Translations under genes and position numbers: made by a program
NCBI GenBank assembly: GCA_013289415.1
Contig: JABDAB010000005.1
Coordinates: 1-60,868 of the forward strand
DNA from: Gammaproteobacteria bacterium
Lineage (GTDB): Bacteria > Pseudomonadota > Gammaproteobacteria > Legionellales > Legionellaceae
Reading direction: 5' to 3'
Length of the DNA stretch: 60,868 bases
Notes under the pieces: model-generated
What the model saw: the letters and a program-made list of their open reading frames with translations, nothing else
Database searches by the model: none
What the model was told of the DNA's origin: nothing
Shown: positions 10,401-19,137 of the stretch, in pieces
Layout of the letters: every line of letters starts with the position of its first letter
Position numbering within the stretch: position 1 is the first letter of the stretch

Positions 10401-11955
10401 TACTGGATGGACGTTCACAGAATTGGATTCTGGCATCGTATCAAAAATGCATTTGGATTTTAACAATACAAAACTGCTTCACAGAAACAAAGATGATCAG
10501 GATATGTATAAAGATTATCGGGATATGTATGCTGAGATCACGGCAAAAACAGGCTGGACTTATCCAATCCATCTTAAAAACAACCATAAATTTATAGAGT
10601 TTATTACTCAAAAAACTCGCCAGAATGGCGCGAATCACACTCCAACTTATTTATCCGAGAGTGAAATTAAAAAATTCATCTCCTCAAATAGCAATTTTGC
10701 TTTGCAAAAAAATGGAGTGAGCTTACCGAATGCAGTGGGGTGTTGTTTCATCTCCATGTCAACGATCCCTGAGACGTTTGATAATTTGAAGTTACCTCTG
10801 GATTACAATGCATACTATGTGCAAGTGAAAGGGGTTAATGACGTACTATATTTCATTGACCGAAAAACCAAATCCATTAAACACTTGGACATTATTGATA
10901 TCCCAAACAAACAGAACCATTTCATAAAAAAAATGTCTACTGTCAGAAAAAACAAACTGATGCTAAACACCGACTTTAATACTATCCAGTCGTTGACTGG
11001 GCACGTATATCAGCCTGATTTTATCAGCAATCTAGACGAATTCGTGCCTAATGAACAAAATATAAGTCAGCTTAAAGCGTTGGCAATCCAGTGTAAAGAT
11101 CATTACAAGGGGTTGCATGCAACATCTCAATTGGCGGCCAAAGCAACACTTGAACAACTGGATTCTTTGAGAGAAAGGGAACGCGAACAGAAAACGACAA
11201 ATAACGACATTAAACAATCCGTGTTTACAGACTATTTCAATAAAAAAATGGATGAGCTATGCAATGAAACAGATGATCTACTCGGATCACCGAGACTGGC
11301 ATCTGAATATCAGGCAAAACTTAAGGCAGAATTATCAACAGGGCGTGACCTTATCATTGAAAAAGCCAAAAACTCAGATTCTAAATCAATAGATAATGCC
11401 TTGAAGGATGCAAAAGCTATCTTTGACGAAAATTACCTCAAACAATATCGACAATTAAATGCGATCAATACAGCATTGGATGATTTTATGCTCTATTTAA
11501 ACGTAGCTGAAAAACAGTGGCTAACTCGCCAATCGGTATTTGAAAGCGCTGAAACCATTCGAGGCAAGAGAAACACCATAGATCACCTTAATGCGCTGGC
11601 TGCAAATGAGAATGATGAGTTATCAGTAAGAATTAAAAAAATACAGACTTATTTGATAGAAGATGCAACCTTGGATCATTTATTGAGCTATTCCAATTAT
11701 GAGTCAAACAGCTTTGCAATGCTCTGCCAACTGGTTTTACGATTTTTTGAAGCCGTGGGCTTGTATACCCCCAAAGTTGTTCAGCATGTCGATAAGCTAC
11801 TCAGCGCCCTTGAAGGGCCAACAGCACCCGAGCGACCCAAAGGATTTCTTTTCTTTGCGGAACCCACGAGAACGAACATAAGAACACGGGTTGATAGACT
11901 TAATGCCAATGATGAGGAACCAAAGCCGAAGCCTCCGGGCAGCAATTCGAGATGA
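4495..11955 (+). CDS. Giant modular protein 1, unknown function (effector-like)
   Basis: 2486 residues with no signal peptide. It is a close paralogue of the next gene over almost its full length. The N-terminal ~520 residues are predominantly helical. Short modules recur inside the protein: EAxDLYQWY near residues 553 and 1219, and a YVW/FVW...LxYID hairpin module (EAKKAGYRDCYVWN near 745, DAKKAKHKDCFVWD near 1870). A 12-residue unit of the form VNVTLPWALDxG occurs three times in tandem near 1490-1522. The C-terminus is basic then proline/acid-rich. The ATG is set in a context conserved with the paralogue (TATAACCG-AGGT before it). Relative to giant 2 it carries extra blocks at about 5693-5930, 6427-6692, 10240-10560 and 10732-11010. 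Size, modularity and lack of known domains suggest a type IV effector; this is inference. Confidence 0.85.
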   Translation: MAEYIEPLKHLEVSPFIHEMRNRLLAFQQKEYDKNTLAYLVSRQPSGKPFDESIEDFSGQPDQIIQIKNLSNALFLAEQVFEQLQKLNFSDRHSIIGIWKIREIADEASYLLLNLGTQFEGAFKQEIATILSYLTKVHSLTESNIFDPTAISMETFSLDAGKLSGYLIDQMKPASGKLDYDLVTWFSGVLPTYIEQVRVGIETSAANSSFIMPNVDEEKMAEVVHKKLDKLSNSIKHIINTVGNIKDPMSLITHLPALFAIPNHFKQMQPLMTEILQEVDHLEDTVQNLIHEYLAKLKYEALPNLFSLVDKFESQMLLEPGRLSSPLMDQIKPLHDMLIQTSRNYLNVKFTGKAEHLLKLEDTRFIELRLAPIHQQVDESKRVLHLIELTLAALDVHLQLIDENQDNLAVLHSKETLKTHFTLLKPYLELLDDKSRQSLEKHLTAEPTLQSNTKNWLSSWFETPDTNPARPALNKLKLHLEQMQTDQNFRLNRNNELIESVHSKANIVLFEHNKTNNIFDISEKEAFVHRHSLSDDVQFDNNGTITNPEQLTDDEAWDLYQWYDNKLTDMNRAEQNCDHLMTVLKAKQKRNVAQFKTSTIAFHPDYIPCLLEDKEVRHQPNCLYVNIEGANLKYEVLEPPKKTACSLLKMSQVDPHTLDTTQLSALLGNHDGFIQYRDNVFYFDTIKLNFVPPENIPRLRPIINALPEDKLRIVDGEDPDFETIASEDIRAVCKLYLMQLDEAKKAGYRDCYVWNREIKQLSYIDENGRAQDKITLSAKNKSMLRLFIKKNNLPRIKEFDRRRREVHQVTNVELDDSNYLNLTAGNIANFNTPVGLIRTGTIPLTELNCPLTQLASITALKPYLPRVFDKVLERGHIHDQEHSECLRCYSSIQPYLVDAFKEVKIKDIQTFDKDVVNVFSGHVYNDTSKSRKLLSFDDFRPQLLGLKNELPGKQRILRMKRDQYFEQVRNKVFSVESRPIKTIYHTEFSPDVANFMLSIEPVKRQIHESGKTVFRVKLALEHLDKYCKKQDYSEASLNQPEQNLQNKHYPWFHKFLAQRTKNLKTKPEISTVTAEQLKTHLKQILFYEKAEIKRNKLIVESFNPRVPHPAKPCDLSEATAFMHLIHDTHPFTPCLMKQGHELEPGQLHIKIVGRHLHYKLMHYGKPLSGKIALNKLTPALSHFDDKTKLSKKSISNIMSIAYDRRKRQIESDNALISSEEALDLYQWYRTIQDDKEDLSHAEQTSLENKLDIYEKRVETKSPELNIEPEQKIKKTAPHDNRANYLIKHKKCGAALTELKQIVTNLFDNLTDSFKQELQQPSYVLELMPEHSPFQQGAKYLKSLASYVVKMPKDSELKQGVLYLKDIGKAGLQYMVKRNQNEDGILGTINAKELAAIGITLPLSKDGLIEQLKPKIADMLNILSLRRHTPFSESPFPNVGTGTSNDFYVGIFNIVFSWINWTPLSQKKRLEDLVMDGIAALPNYSKPGDNAKLPWPLKHAVNVTLPWALDSGVNVTLPWVFDCVESYIKNSVSPFESKEKTYSPHQVLAYKRLMNIIYYLEQIMLEVEKVNADESKLSRLNHLLISYLHLADIYPLIGSLLADPHFSPFFRDIISRVESIIKNITDEGEHYSVPDQVKADANPVNLDSLYFMNVLKMLPERISLSTNAYKDKLPELKASSKKATANIEKIIHDYHASFASLRLFFDLPIVFGLLNELPKNVTNFAHKINKRIKDDLGIAPPDFLLKIIMEADALELTMGLESGTISDPLKKILDEFYKGLITPLILDVDKQVSLLCDPAPMRKRIFTTSKRALTANLDSKKHEQASTSMQHVLDSCNGSRLQLNDIYRTALPLFKNALNGSNIYVMSFNDAKKAKHKDCFVWDDNTSQLFYIDSKGNPNPQDDGCELYLRSIPVNKPLTEKALLHTVAMSVPGVPIDLDDPKKNKLMVSVKKPTLIKHGDKYFIYDHSAGTGWTFTELDSGIVSKMHLDFNNTKLLHRNKDDQDMYKDYRDMYAEITAKTGWTYPIHLKNNHKFIEFITQKTRQNGANHTPTYLSESEIKKFISSNSNFALQKNGVSLPNAVGCCFISMSTIPETFDNLKLPLDYNAYYVQVKGVNDVLYFIDRKTKSIKHLDIIDIPNKQNHFIKKMSTVRKNKLMLNTDFNTIQSLTGHVYQPDFISNLDEFVPNEQNISQLKALAIQCKDHYKGLHATSQLAAKATLEQLDSLREREREQKTTNNDIKQSVFTDYFNKKMDELCNETDDLLGSPRLASEYQAKLKAELSTGRDLIIEKAKNSDSKSIDNALKDAKAIFDENYLKQYRQLNAINTALDDFMLYLNVAEKQWLTRQSVFESAETIRGKRNTIDHLNALAANENDELSVRIKKIQTYLIEDATLDHLLSYSNYESNSFAMLCQLVLRFFEAVGLYTPKVVQHVDKLLSALEGPTAPERPKGFLFFAEPTRTNIRTRVDRLNANDEEPKPKPPGSNSR

Positions 11956-11983
11956 AATATCAACCGCTCAGACGTGCCCACCA

Positions 11984-12014
11984 GGGTGCAACTCTCGTAG
12001 TGAGAGTTGCACCC
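11984..12014 (+). terminator. Perfect 13-bp stem hairpin after giant gene 1
   Basis: GGGTGCAACTCTC (11984-11996), loop GTAGT, GAGAGTTGCACCC (12002-12014). It begins 28 bases after the stop codon. No long T-run follows (only TTATC), so it may be a weak intrinsic terminator or an mRNA-stabilising stem. Confidence 0.55.
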
Positions 12015-12052
12015 TTATCATTACCCACATCTTTTGTAGAGCACTGAACTGC
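12014..12052. repeat. Single arm of the 4205-4373 palindrome family upstream of giant gene 2
   Basis: CTTATCATTACCCACATC followed by TTTTGTA-GCACTGAACTGCC matches the reverse complement of the right arm at 4305-4373 almost exactly. Only one arm is present; its partner appears to be replaced by the perfect hairpin at 11984-12014. The position relative to the giant gene start resembles that upstream of giant gene 1, so the element was probably copied together with the gene. Confidence 0.65.
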
Positions 12053-12140
12053 CCACCCAGGGCTACCAATGTAATTTGCCAGGAGCAACCCAGTGATATA
12101 GAATGCGGCAAACGGTGCTTTATAACCGTAGGTGTATATC

Positions 12141-15100
12141 ATGGCAGAATTTTTAGAACCATTAAAGCACTTGGAAGTCTCCCCTTTTATTCATGAAGTG
12201 CATAACCGGCTCTTGGCTTTTCAACAACAAGAATATGATAAAAATACCTTAAAATATTTGCTCAGCAGACAACCCACAGGCAAGCCCTTTGATGAAGACC
12301 TCGAAGATTTTTCAGGTGAACCTGACCAAATCATACAAATTAAAAATCTGAGTAATGCACTGTTTTTAGCTGAGCAGGTATTTGAACAACTGCAAAAACT
12401 TAATCTATCCGATATAAACACAATCATTGGAATCTTGAAAATTCGAGAAGAAGCCGATGAAGCCAGTCACTTACTGTTGAATCTTGGCATTCTGTTTGAA
12501 GGGGTCTTCAAACAGGAAATTGACACTGTTTTGTCATATTTAACTCAACTGTACTCATTTATAGAAAGCAGTCTACTCAAGTCCAAAATTGATCCCAAAA
12601 CACTAACCTTCAGTCGGGAGGTCGGCAGGTTTAGTGGGCATATTATCGAGCAGATGAAACCTGCTTCGGGTAAACTGAATTATGATTTGGTGACCTGGTT
12701 TAGTGGTGTTTTACCCACTCATATCGAAGCAGCATGGAAGAGCATTGAAACATCAGCTACCCATTCATCGTTTAGTCTGCCGAATGTAGACCAAGAAAAA
12801 ATGATGGAAGTTGGACAAAAAAAATACGACAAACTATCCAACTCAATCAAAAGCATCATCAATACCATCAGTCGCATTAAAGATCCGATGTCATTAATCA
12901 TCAATTTACCGGCCCTATTCACTCTTCCGTCTCATTTTAAACAAATGCAACCTGTATTGACTGAAATTCTACAGGAAGTGGATCATTTGGATGATACCGT
13001 ACAAAACTTTATCCACGAATGTTTGGCCAGATTGAAATATGAAGTACTCCCACATCTATTTTCTTTGGTGGATAAATTTGAAATTCAGATGCTGCTGGAA
13101 CCTGGTCGACTATCCAGCCCACTGATGGATCAGATTAAACCCTTGCATGACATGTTAATTCAGATATCCAAAGACTACCTGAACGTTAAATTTACCGGTC
13201 AAGCTGAACATTTATTAAAAATAGAAGATGCACGTTTTCTTGCTCTACGCCTCGCTCCAATTCATCAACAAATTGATACCTCAAAACGAGTATTGCATCA
13301 GCTAAAATTGGCTTTAGCAGAACCTGATAACCATTTACAGAGACCGCACCTTGAACAAAAGCAAACCGATCAGACGTTCAAGCTCAGGCGCAACAATGAA
13401 CTCATTGAGTCAGTTCACTTAAAAGCCAATATCGTATTGTTTGAACACAACAAAACCAACAACTGCTTTGATATGTCAGAAAAAGAGGCTTTCGTTCACC
13501 GCCATAGCCTGTCAGATGACATCCAGTTCGATGACAATGGAACCATTACCAACCCAGAACAATTAGCTGACGATGAGGCGTGGGATTTATATCAATGGTA
13601 TGACAATAAACTAACGGACATGAACCGCGCTGAACAGGATTGTGACCACTTGTTGACTGCGTTGAAAGCCAACCAAAAACGGAATGTAGCTCAATTTAAA
13701 TCCAGCACAATAGCCTTCCATCCTGACTATATACCCTGTTTGCTGGAAGACAAAATACAGCATCAACCCAACCGGTTGTATATCAACATTGAGGGCGCAA
13801 CCCTCAAATATGAAGTACTTGAACCGCTAAAAACCGGCTGCAAGCTTTATTTGATGCCGCTGGAGGAGGCTAAAAAAGCAAGGCATCGAAACTGTTATGT
13901 TTGGAACAGTAAGATCAAACAGCTCTCCTATATTGATGCGAATGGACAAACTCAGGATAAAATAACGTTGTCAGCCACAAATAAAAGCATGTTGATTATT
14001 TCTATCTGGAAAAAAAATATCTCTCGAATAAAAGAATTCGAGCGTAGGCGTAGGGAAGTGCTCCAGGTAACAGATGTGGAGCTGGACGATTGTAACTATC
14101 TAAATTTAACCGCTGAATACATCGCCAACTCTATTATTACACCGGTTGGATTAATACGAACAGGCACCATTCCACTGAGTGAACTGAATTGTCCCTTAAC
14201 TTCGCTTTCATCAATCACACCACTTAAGCCATACTTGCCACTTGTGTTTGATAAAGCTCTGGAACGAGGCCATATCCACAATCAGGAACAGTCAACATGC
14301 ATCAGGTGTTACAGTTCAATTCAACCCTACCTTGTTGATGCGTTCAAAGAGATTAAGATAAAGGATATACAGACGTTTGATAAAGACGTGGTTAATGTTT
14401 TCTCGGGCCATGTATACAAGAACGCATCCGAGCCGCGAACATTTCTTTCATTCGACGATTTCAGGCCTCAATTGCTGGGTCTCAAAAATGAGCTCCCAGT
14501 GAAGCAAAAAATGCTGCAGACGAAACGCGATCAGTATTTTGAGCAAGTTCGAAACAAGACTTTTTCTGTCGAGCCACGTCCGATTGATGCCATATATCAT
14601 CAGAAATTTTCACCCGATGTCGCTAAATTTATGCTCTCGATTAAGCCCATTAAACGCCAGATTCATGAGTCCAATAAAACTGTATTAAGGGTTAAGCAGG
14701 CGCTGGCTCATTTGGATAAATATTGTAGACGGCCAAACTATAATAAACATTATCCGTGGTTTCATGTTTATCTGGCTCAAGTAACAGGCAATTTGGAAAT
14801 AAATCATGAAATCAACTCGGTTACGGCAGGGCAATTAAAAACGCACCTGAAACAAATCCAATTTTATGAAGAAGCTGATATCAAGTGTAATCTATTAATA
14901 CTGAAATCCATCAAAAGTCAGGATCCTCACCCTGCTGATCCCTGCGATCTATCCGAAGCAACCGCATTTATGCATCTAATTCATGATGACCATCCATTCA
15001 GGCCCTGCTTGATGAAGGACGGTAACGAACTCGAGCCAGGACAATTGCATCTTAAAATCATAGAAAAACAACTACACTATAAATTTCTGCATTATGGAAA

Positions 15101-18100
15101 ACCACAGCTTGGGAAAATTCCGTTAGAAAATCTAACGCCAGCCTTAAACCATTTCAATGAAAAATCCGTCTTAAGCAAAAAAGCCATCTCCAATATTATG
15201 TCTTTTGCCTATAATCTACGAAAAAAACAAATCGAATCAGACCAAACCTTGATATCGTCTGATGAAGCACTGGATCTGTATCAATGGTATCGATCTATAT
15301 CGAATGATAGGGAGGACCTGTCCAATGAGGAACAACTTACTCTTCAAAATAAACTGGATGTATATGAACATCAGGCGGAAACAAAACAACCTGAAGCCGC
15401 GGGACGTCGAGATCTGAAATGTCAACAGACCCAAGTCGAACATGACGATAGAGCACACTATTTAATCAAGCATAAAAAATGCGGAGTCGCTTTAGCCGCA
15501 CTTAAACAATCCATTACTAATCATTTTGATCACCTTGCGGATTCTTTTAAACAAGAGTTAAAGCAGCCATCATATGTCCTCGAATTAATGCCTGAATACT
15601 CTCTATTTCAACAGGGATCAATGTATTTAAAAAGTCTTGCCTCATACGTCGTCAAAATGCCTAAAAATTCTGAATTAAAACTGGAAGTATTGTATTTAAA
15701 AGATACTGGCAAAACAGGTCTTCAATACATGGTGAAACGCAATAAGAACGAGGATGGCATATTAGGCACCATTAATGCTAAAGAACTAGCGGCAATAGGC
15801 ATCATTACATTGCCATTATCTAAAGATGGCTTGATAGAGCAATTAAAACCTAAAATGACCGACCTTTTAAATATAACCTCATTAAGAAGGCACACCCCTT
15901 TATCTGAATCTCCATTTCCTGATGTAGGTACAGGAACACCCAATGACTTCCTCGTGGGGATTTTAAAAATAGTATTTGCGTGGGCAAATTGGTCTCCCCT
16001 ATTTCAAGAACAACGACTGGAAGATATTGTGATGGATGCGATTGCTGCTCTCCGCCATTATTCCAAGCCGGATGATAACGTCAAGTTACCCTGGCCATTA
16101 AAGCATGCTATGAACGTGACTTTACCCTGGGCACTAGACCGTGGTGTGAACGTCACGCTACCTTGGGCTCTTGACTGCCTGGAGTCTTACCTTAAAAACT
16201 CGACAAGCCCATTTCCATCTAAGGTGAAAACTTACAGTCCCCATCAAGTATTAGCCTATAAGCGCTTGATGAACATCGTCTATTATCTAGAACAAATCAT
16301 GTACGAAATAGAGAAAGTAAATGAGGATGAATCCAAGCTATTCAAGTTGTGTCATTTGCTAACATCATATTTATATTATGCAGATATTCAACCTTTGGTT
16401 ATATCACTATTAGCGGATCCCCATTTCTCTACATTTTTTCAAGATATCATCACAAATGTAAAATCGCTTATAAAAAACATAACCGATGAGAGCGAGCATT
16501 ATTCGGCTTTGGATCAAATAAAACCAGATGGCAGTCCGGTTAAAAATCTGCCCTCCCTGTATCTCATGAATGTGTTAAAAATGCTTCCCGAGCGTATATC
16601 ATTAACCAGCGATGAGTATAAGGACAAACTTCCCGCGTTAAAGGCCAGTTCAGAAAAAGCCATCGCTAACATAGAAAAAATAATTAACGATTACCATGAT
16701 TCTTTTGCATACCTGCGTCTTTTCTTTGACCTGCCCATTATCTTTGGGTTGTTAAATGAATTGTCTGAAAGCGTCACTAATTTTGCACATAAAGCCCATG
16801 CAAGAATAAAGGACGATTTGGATATAGCACCGCCTAAGTTCTTAACAAAAATCATGATGGAGGCCGACTCTTGGGAAAATACCGGGTTAAAACCAGGCGC
16901 TGTATCAGTACCCCTTAAAAAAATACTGGATGAATTCTATAAGGGACTGATCACTCCATTAATTTTGGATGTAGATAAACAAGTGAGCTTGTTGTGTGAT
17001 CCATCCCCCACGAGACAGCGTATATTTTCCACAGCGCAACGGAAACGGTCGGCCAAAAGTAACTCAAAATTACACAAACAAGCCTCGCGATCGATACAGA
17101 ATATACTGGATACATGCAACGTTGCAATGGGTCGATTAAACACAATAGAGCGGGACAAACAGACCTCAAAGTCAATGCAGGATGCACTGGACGACCCATA
17201 CAAATTTTCATTTGCTCATACCCAATTAAACGAGATTGAGCAGGACAGACAAGACAGGCGATCAATCCTTAACATACGGAAATGTGACGATTCATTTATC
17301 CGTTTAAACACTATTTACAAGAATGCATTACCCATCATTAAAAAAGCATTAAATGGATCTAATTTATATAGAATGTCTTTTCATGAAGCCAAACAGGCCG
17401 GGCATACAGATTGCTTTGTTTGGAATGACAAAACCTCACTGCTTTTTTATATTGATTCTAAGGGAGATCCTAACGCTCAAAACAGGTACGATCTTTATTT
17501 GAGATCCACTCCTGCTAACGAGCCAATCCATCTTAAAAGTATCTATAAATTTATCAAGTTTATGACTCGAAAACCTCGCCAGGCTGGCGCGGATCAAGCT
17601 GCAATTTATTTATCTGAGAGTGAAATTAAACAATTCATCTCCTCAAACAGCGATTTTGCTTTGAAAAAAAATGGGGTGAGCTTACCAGATACTGATTTTA
17701 TCAGTAATCTGGACGAATTCGTGCCCAATGAAAACAATATAAACCCGCTTAAAACATTGGCAATCCAATGTAAAGAACTTTATGAACGGTTATATGCAAC
17801 ATCCCAATTGGCGGCCAAAGCGGCACATGAGCAACTGGCTTTTTTGAGAGACAAGGATCGCGAACAGCAAGCATCAAATGATGACATTAAACAATCCGTA
17901 TTTACCGACTATTTCAATAAAAAAATAGATGACCTGTGCAATGAAACAGAGGATCTACAGGGATATACACTGAGTCTGCTAAGAGGCTCCGTTAAAATCA
18001 TACCAAACCATGTGTATGTCAACATCAATGGCAGGATGCTGGATTATCAGGTCATCGATCCTACAGGGGTAAAGCAAAAAGGTAGCTTTGAGTTAAGTGC

Positions 18101-18860
18101 TATAGGGTGTACTTTGGAACGGCTTGCTTCTGCAAATGAACTGCTTCCCTGGTTACCGGCAATTCTCAAAATAACATCCAGACGAGGCGATCGTCATACA
18201 CGACCCTATTCACTGGCGTCTGAATATCGGGCAAAACTTAAGACGGCGTTATCAACAGGGCGTGACCTTATCATTGAAAACGCCAAAAATTCAGACTCCA
18301 AATCAATAGATAATGCCTTGACGGATGCAAAAACTACCTTTGACACAAATTATCTTGAACAATATCGACAATTAAATGCGATCAATACCGCATTGGATGA
18401 TTTTATGCTCTATTTAAACGACGCTGAAAAACAGTGGATAACTCGACAGTCGTTATTTGAAAGTGCTGAAACCATTCGAGGCAAGAGAAGCACTATAGAT
18501 CATCTTGATGCGCTGGCTGCAAATGAGAATGATGCAGTGTCAGTCAGAATTCAAAAAATAAAGACTTATTTGATAGAAGATGCCACGTTAGATCATTTAA
18601 TAAACTATGCCAATTATGAGTCAAACAGCTTTGCAAAGCTATTCCAACTGATTTTTCGATTTTTTGAAGCGATTGGATTGTATACACCCAAAGTCGTTCA
18701 GCATGTTGACAAGCTACTGAGCGCTCTTGAGGGACCAACAGCAGATGTACCAGCACAGTCCAACAGGTTTCTTTTTTTTGCGGCACCCACGAGAAAGAAC
18801 ATAAGAACCAGGGCTGATAAACTGAATACTGAGAATGAAGAACCGGCACCAAGAGTTTAA
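12141..18860 (+). CDS. Giant modular protein 2, paralogue of giant protein 1
   Basis: About 2239 residues from the ATG at 12141, which aligns with the start of giant 1 (MAEFLEPLKHLEVSPF against MAEYIEPLKHLEVSPF); an upstream in-frame ATG at 12132 lacks this support. It keeps the same modules: EAWDLYQWYDNK, EALDLYQWYRS, NCYVWNSK, CFVWNDK, and the triple VNVTLPWALD unit. Compared with giant 1 it has lost four blocks cleanly in frame. It has gained a block at about 17960-18210 containing VYVNINGRMLDYQVIDP. A ~30-residue unit (K-Q-x-S-x-S-x-Q then a short helix and LN-I) is repeated about three times near 17070-17320 where giant 1 has one. Its function is unknown. Confidence 0.85.
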   Translation: MAEFLEPLKHLEVSPFIHEVHNRLLAFQQQEYDKNTLKYLLSRQPTGKPFDEDLEDFSGEPDQIIQIKNLSNALFLAEQVFEQLQKLNLSDINTIIGILKIREEADEASHLLLNLGILFEGVFKQEIDTVLSYLTQLYSFIESSLLKSKIDPKTLTFSREVGRFSGHIIEQMKPASGKLNYDLVTWFSGVLPTHIEAAWKSIETSATHSSFSLPNVDQEKMMEVGQKKYDKLSNSIKSIINTISRIKDPMSLIINLPALFTLPSHFKQMQPVLTEILQEVDHLDDTVQNFIHECLARLKYEVLPHLFSLVDKFEIQMLLEPGRLSSPLMDQIKPLHDMLIQISKDYLNVKFTGQAEHLLKIEDARFLALRLAPIHQQIDTSKRVLHQLKLALAEPDNHLQRPHLEQKQTDQTFKLRRNNELIESVHLKANIVLFEHNKTNNCFDMSEKEAFVHRHSLSDDIQFDDNGTITNPEQLADDEAWDLYQWYDNKLTDMNRAEQDCDHLLTALKANQKRNVAQFKSSTIAFHPDYIPCLLEDKIQHQPNRLYINIEGATLKYEVLEPLKTGCKLYLMPLEEAKKARHRNCYVWNSKIKQLSYIDANGQTQDKITLSATNKSMLIISIWKKNISRIKEFERRRREVLQVTDVELDDCNYLNLTAEYIANSIITPVGLIRTGTIPLSELNCPLTSLSSITPLKPYLPLVFDKALERGHIHNQEQSTCIRCYSSIQPYLVDAFKEIKIKDIQTFDKDVVNVFSGHVYKNASEPRTFLSFDDFRPQLLGLKNELPVKQKMLQTKRDQYFEQVRNKTFSVEPRPIDAIYHQKFSPDVAKFMLSIKPIKRQIHESNKTVLRVKQALAHLDKYCRRPNYNKHYPWFHVYLAQVTGNLEINHEINSVTAGQLKTHLKQIQFYEEADIKCNLLILKSIKSQDPHPADPCDLSEATAFMHLIHDDHPFRPCLMKDGNELEPGQLHLKIIEKQLHYKFLHYGKPQLGKIPLENLTPALNHFNEKSVLSKKAISNIMSFAYNLRKKQIESDQTLISSDEALDLYQWYRSISNDREDLSNEEQLTLQNKLDVYEHQAETKQPEAAGRRDLKCQQTQVEHDDRAHYLIKHKKCGVALAALKQSITNHFDHLADSFKQELKQPSYVLELMPEYSLFQQGSMYLKSLASYVVKMPKNSELKLEVLYLKDTGKTGLQYMVKRNKNEDGILGTINAKELAAIGIITLPLSKDGLIEQLKPKMTDLLNITSLRRHTPLSESPFPDVGTGTPNDFLVGILKIVFAWANWSPLFQEQRLEDIVMDAIAALRHYSKPDDNVKLPWPLKHAMNVTLPWALDRGVNVTLPWALDCLESYLKNSTSPFPSKVKTYSPHQVLAYKRLMNIVYYLEQIMYEIEKVNEDESKLFKLCHLLTSYLYYADIQPLVISLLADPHFSTFFQDIITNVKSLIKNITDESEHYSALDQIKPDGSPVKNLPSLYLMNVLKMLPERISLTSDEYKDKLPALKASSEKAIANIEKIINDYHDSFAYLRLFFDLPIIFGLLNELSESVTNFAHKAHARIKDDLDIAPPKFLTKIMMEADSWENTGLKPGAVSVPLKKILDEFYKGLITPLILDVDKQVSLLCDPSPTRQRIFSTAQRKRSAKSNSKLHKQASRSIQNILDTCNVAMGRLNTIERDKQTSKSMQDALDDPYKFSFAHTQLNEIEQDRQDRRSILNIRKCDDSFIRLNTIYKNALPIIKKALNGSNLYRMSFHEAKQAGHTDCFVWNDKTSLLFYIDSKGDPNAQNRYDLYLRSTPANEPIHLKSIYKFIKFMTRKPRQAGADQAAIYLSESEIKQFISSNSDFALKKNGVSLPDTDFISNLDEFVPNENNINPLKTLAIQCKELYERLYATSQLAAKAAHEQLAFLRDKDREQQASNDDIKQSVFTDYFNKKIDDLCNETEDLQGYTLSLLRGSVKIIPNHVYVNINGRMLDYQVIDPTGVKQKGSFELSAIGCTLERLASANELLPWLPAILKITSRRGDRHTRPYSLASEYRAKLKTALSTGRDLIIENAKNSDSKSIDNALTDAKTTFDTNYLEQYRQLNAINTALDDFMLYLNDAEKQWITRQSLFESAETIRGKRSTIDHLDALAANENDAVSVRIQKIKTYLIEDATLDHLINYANYESNSFAKLFQLIFRFFEAIGLYTPKVVQHVDKLLSALEGPTADVPAQSNRFLFFAAPTRKNIRTRADKLNTENEEPAPRV

Positions 18861-19029
18861 CCTGGAAAAAGCCGAGAGGTAAAAAAGCTGCATCCTTGCA
18901 GCTGCGCACATCCGTTGCGTTGCTCCCTGCTTGACATCGTGTCAGACAATCTGTTTCTCCCTAACTTCCCTTACAAACAGTATAACCTTTCTACAGATTA
19001 TGTCACGACGCCGATGGATTATTATCTTG

Positions 19030-19067
19030 TAAGAGATCTCTTATAATACTGTAAGAGATCTCTTACA
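19030..19067 (+). promoter_or_regulatory. Two identical palindromes flanking a -10 box upstream of the slipin gene
   Basis: The 14-bp palindrome TAAGAGATCTCTTA occurs at 19030-19043 and at 19052-19065. The second is extended to a perfect 18-bp palindrome (19050-19067). Centres are 22 bases apart, about two helical turns, so two dimers would bind the same face. A perfect -10 hexamer TATAAT (19042-19047) lies at the junction between them. This is the architecture of a tightly repressed promoter for the slipin gene at 19138. The regulator is not identifiable here. The rest of 18861-19029 shows no gene. Confidence 0.7.
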
Positions 19068-19137
19068 TCTTGGTTGATATCATCAGAAAATAAATGTTAT
19101 ATTGGCCTCGATCATTGATGATTAGCAGGAGAAACGC

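Noticed and set aside
11781..12196. Short ORFs spanning the end of giant 1 and the start of giant 2
   Set aside because: They cover the palindromic repeat and the ends of both genes. No product resemblance and poor starts.
18544..18911. Minus-strand ORFs at the end of giant 2
   Set aside because: Antisense to a conserved coding region shared with the paralogue; no independent support.
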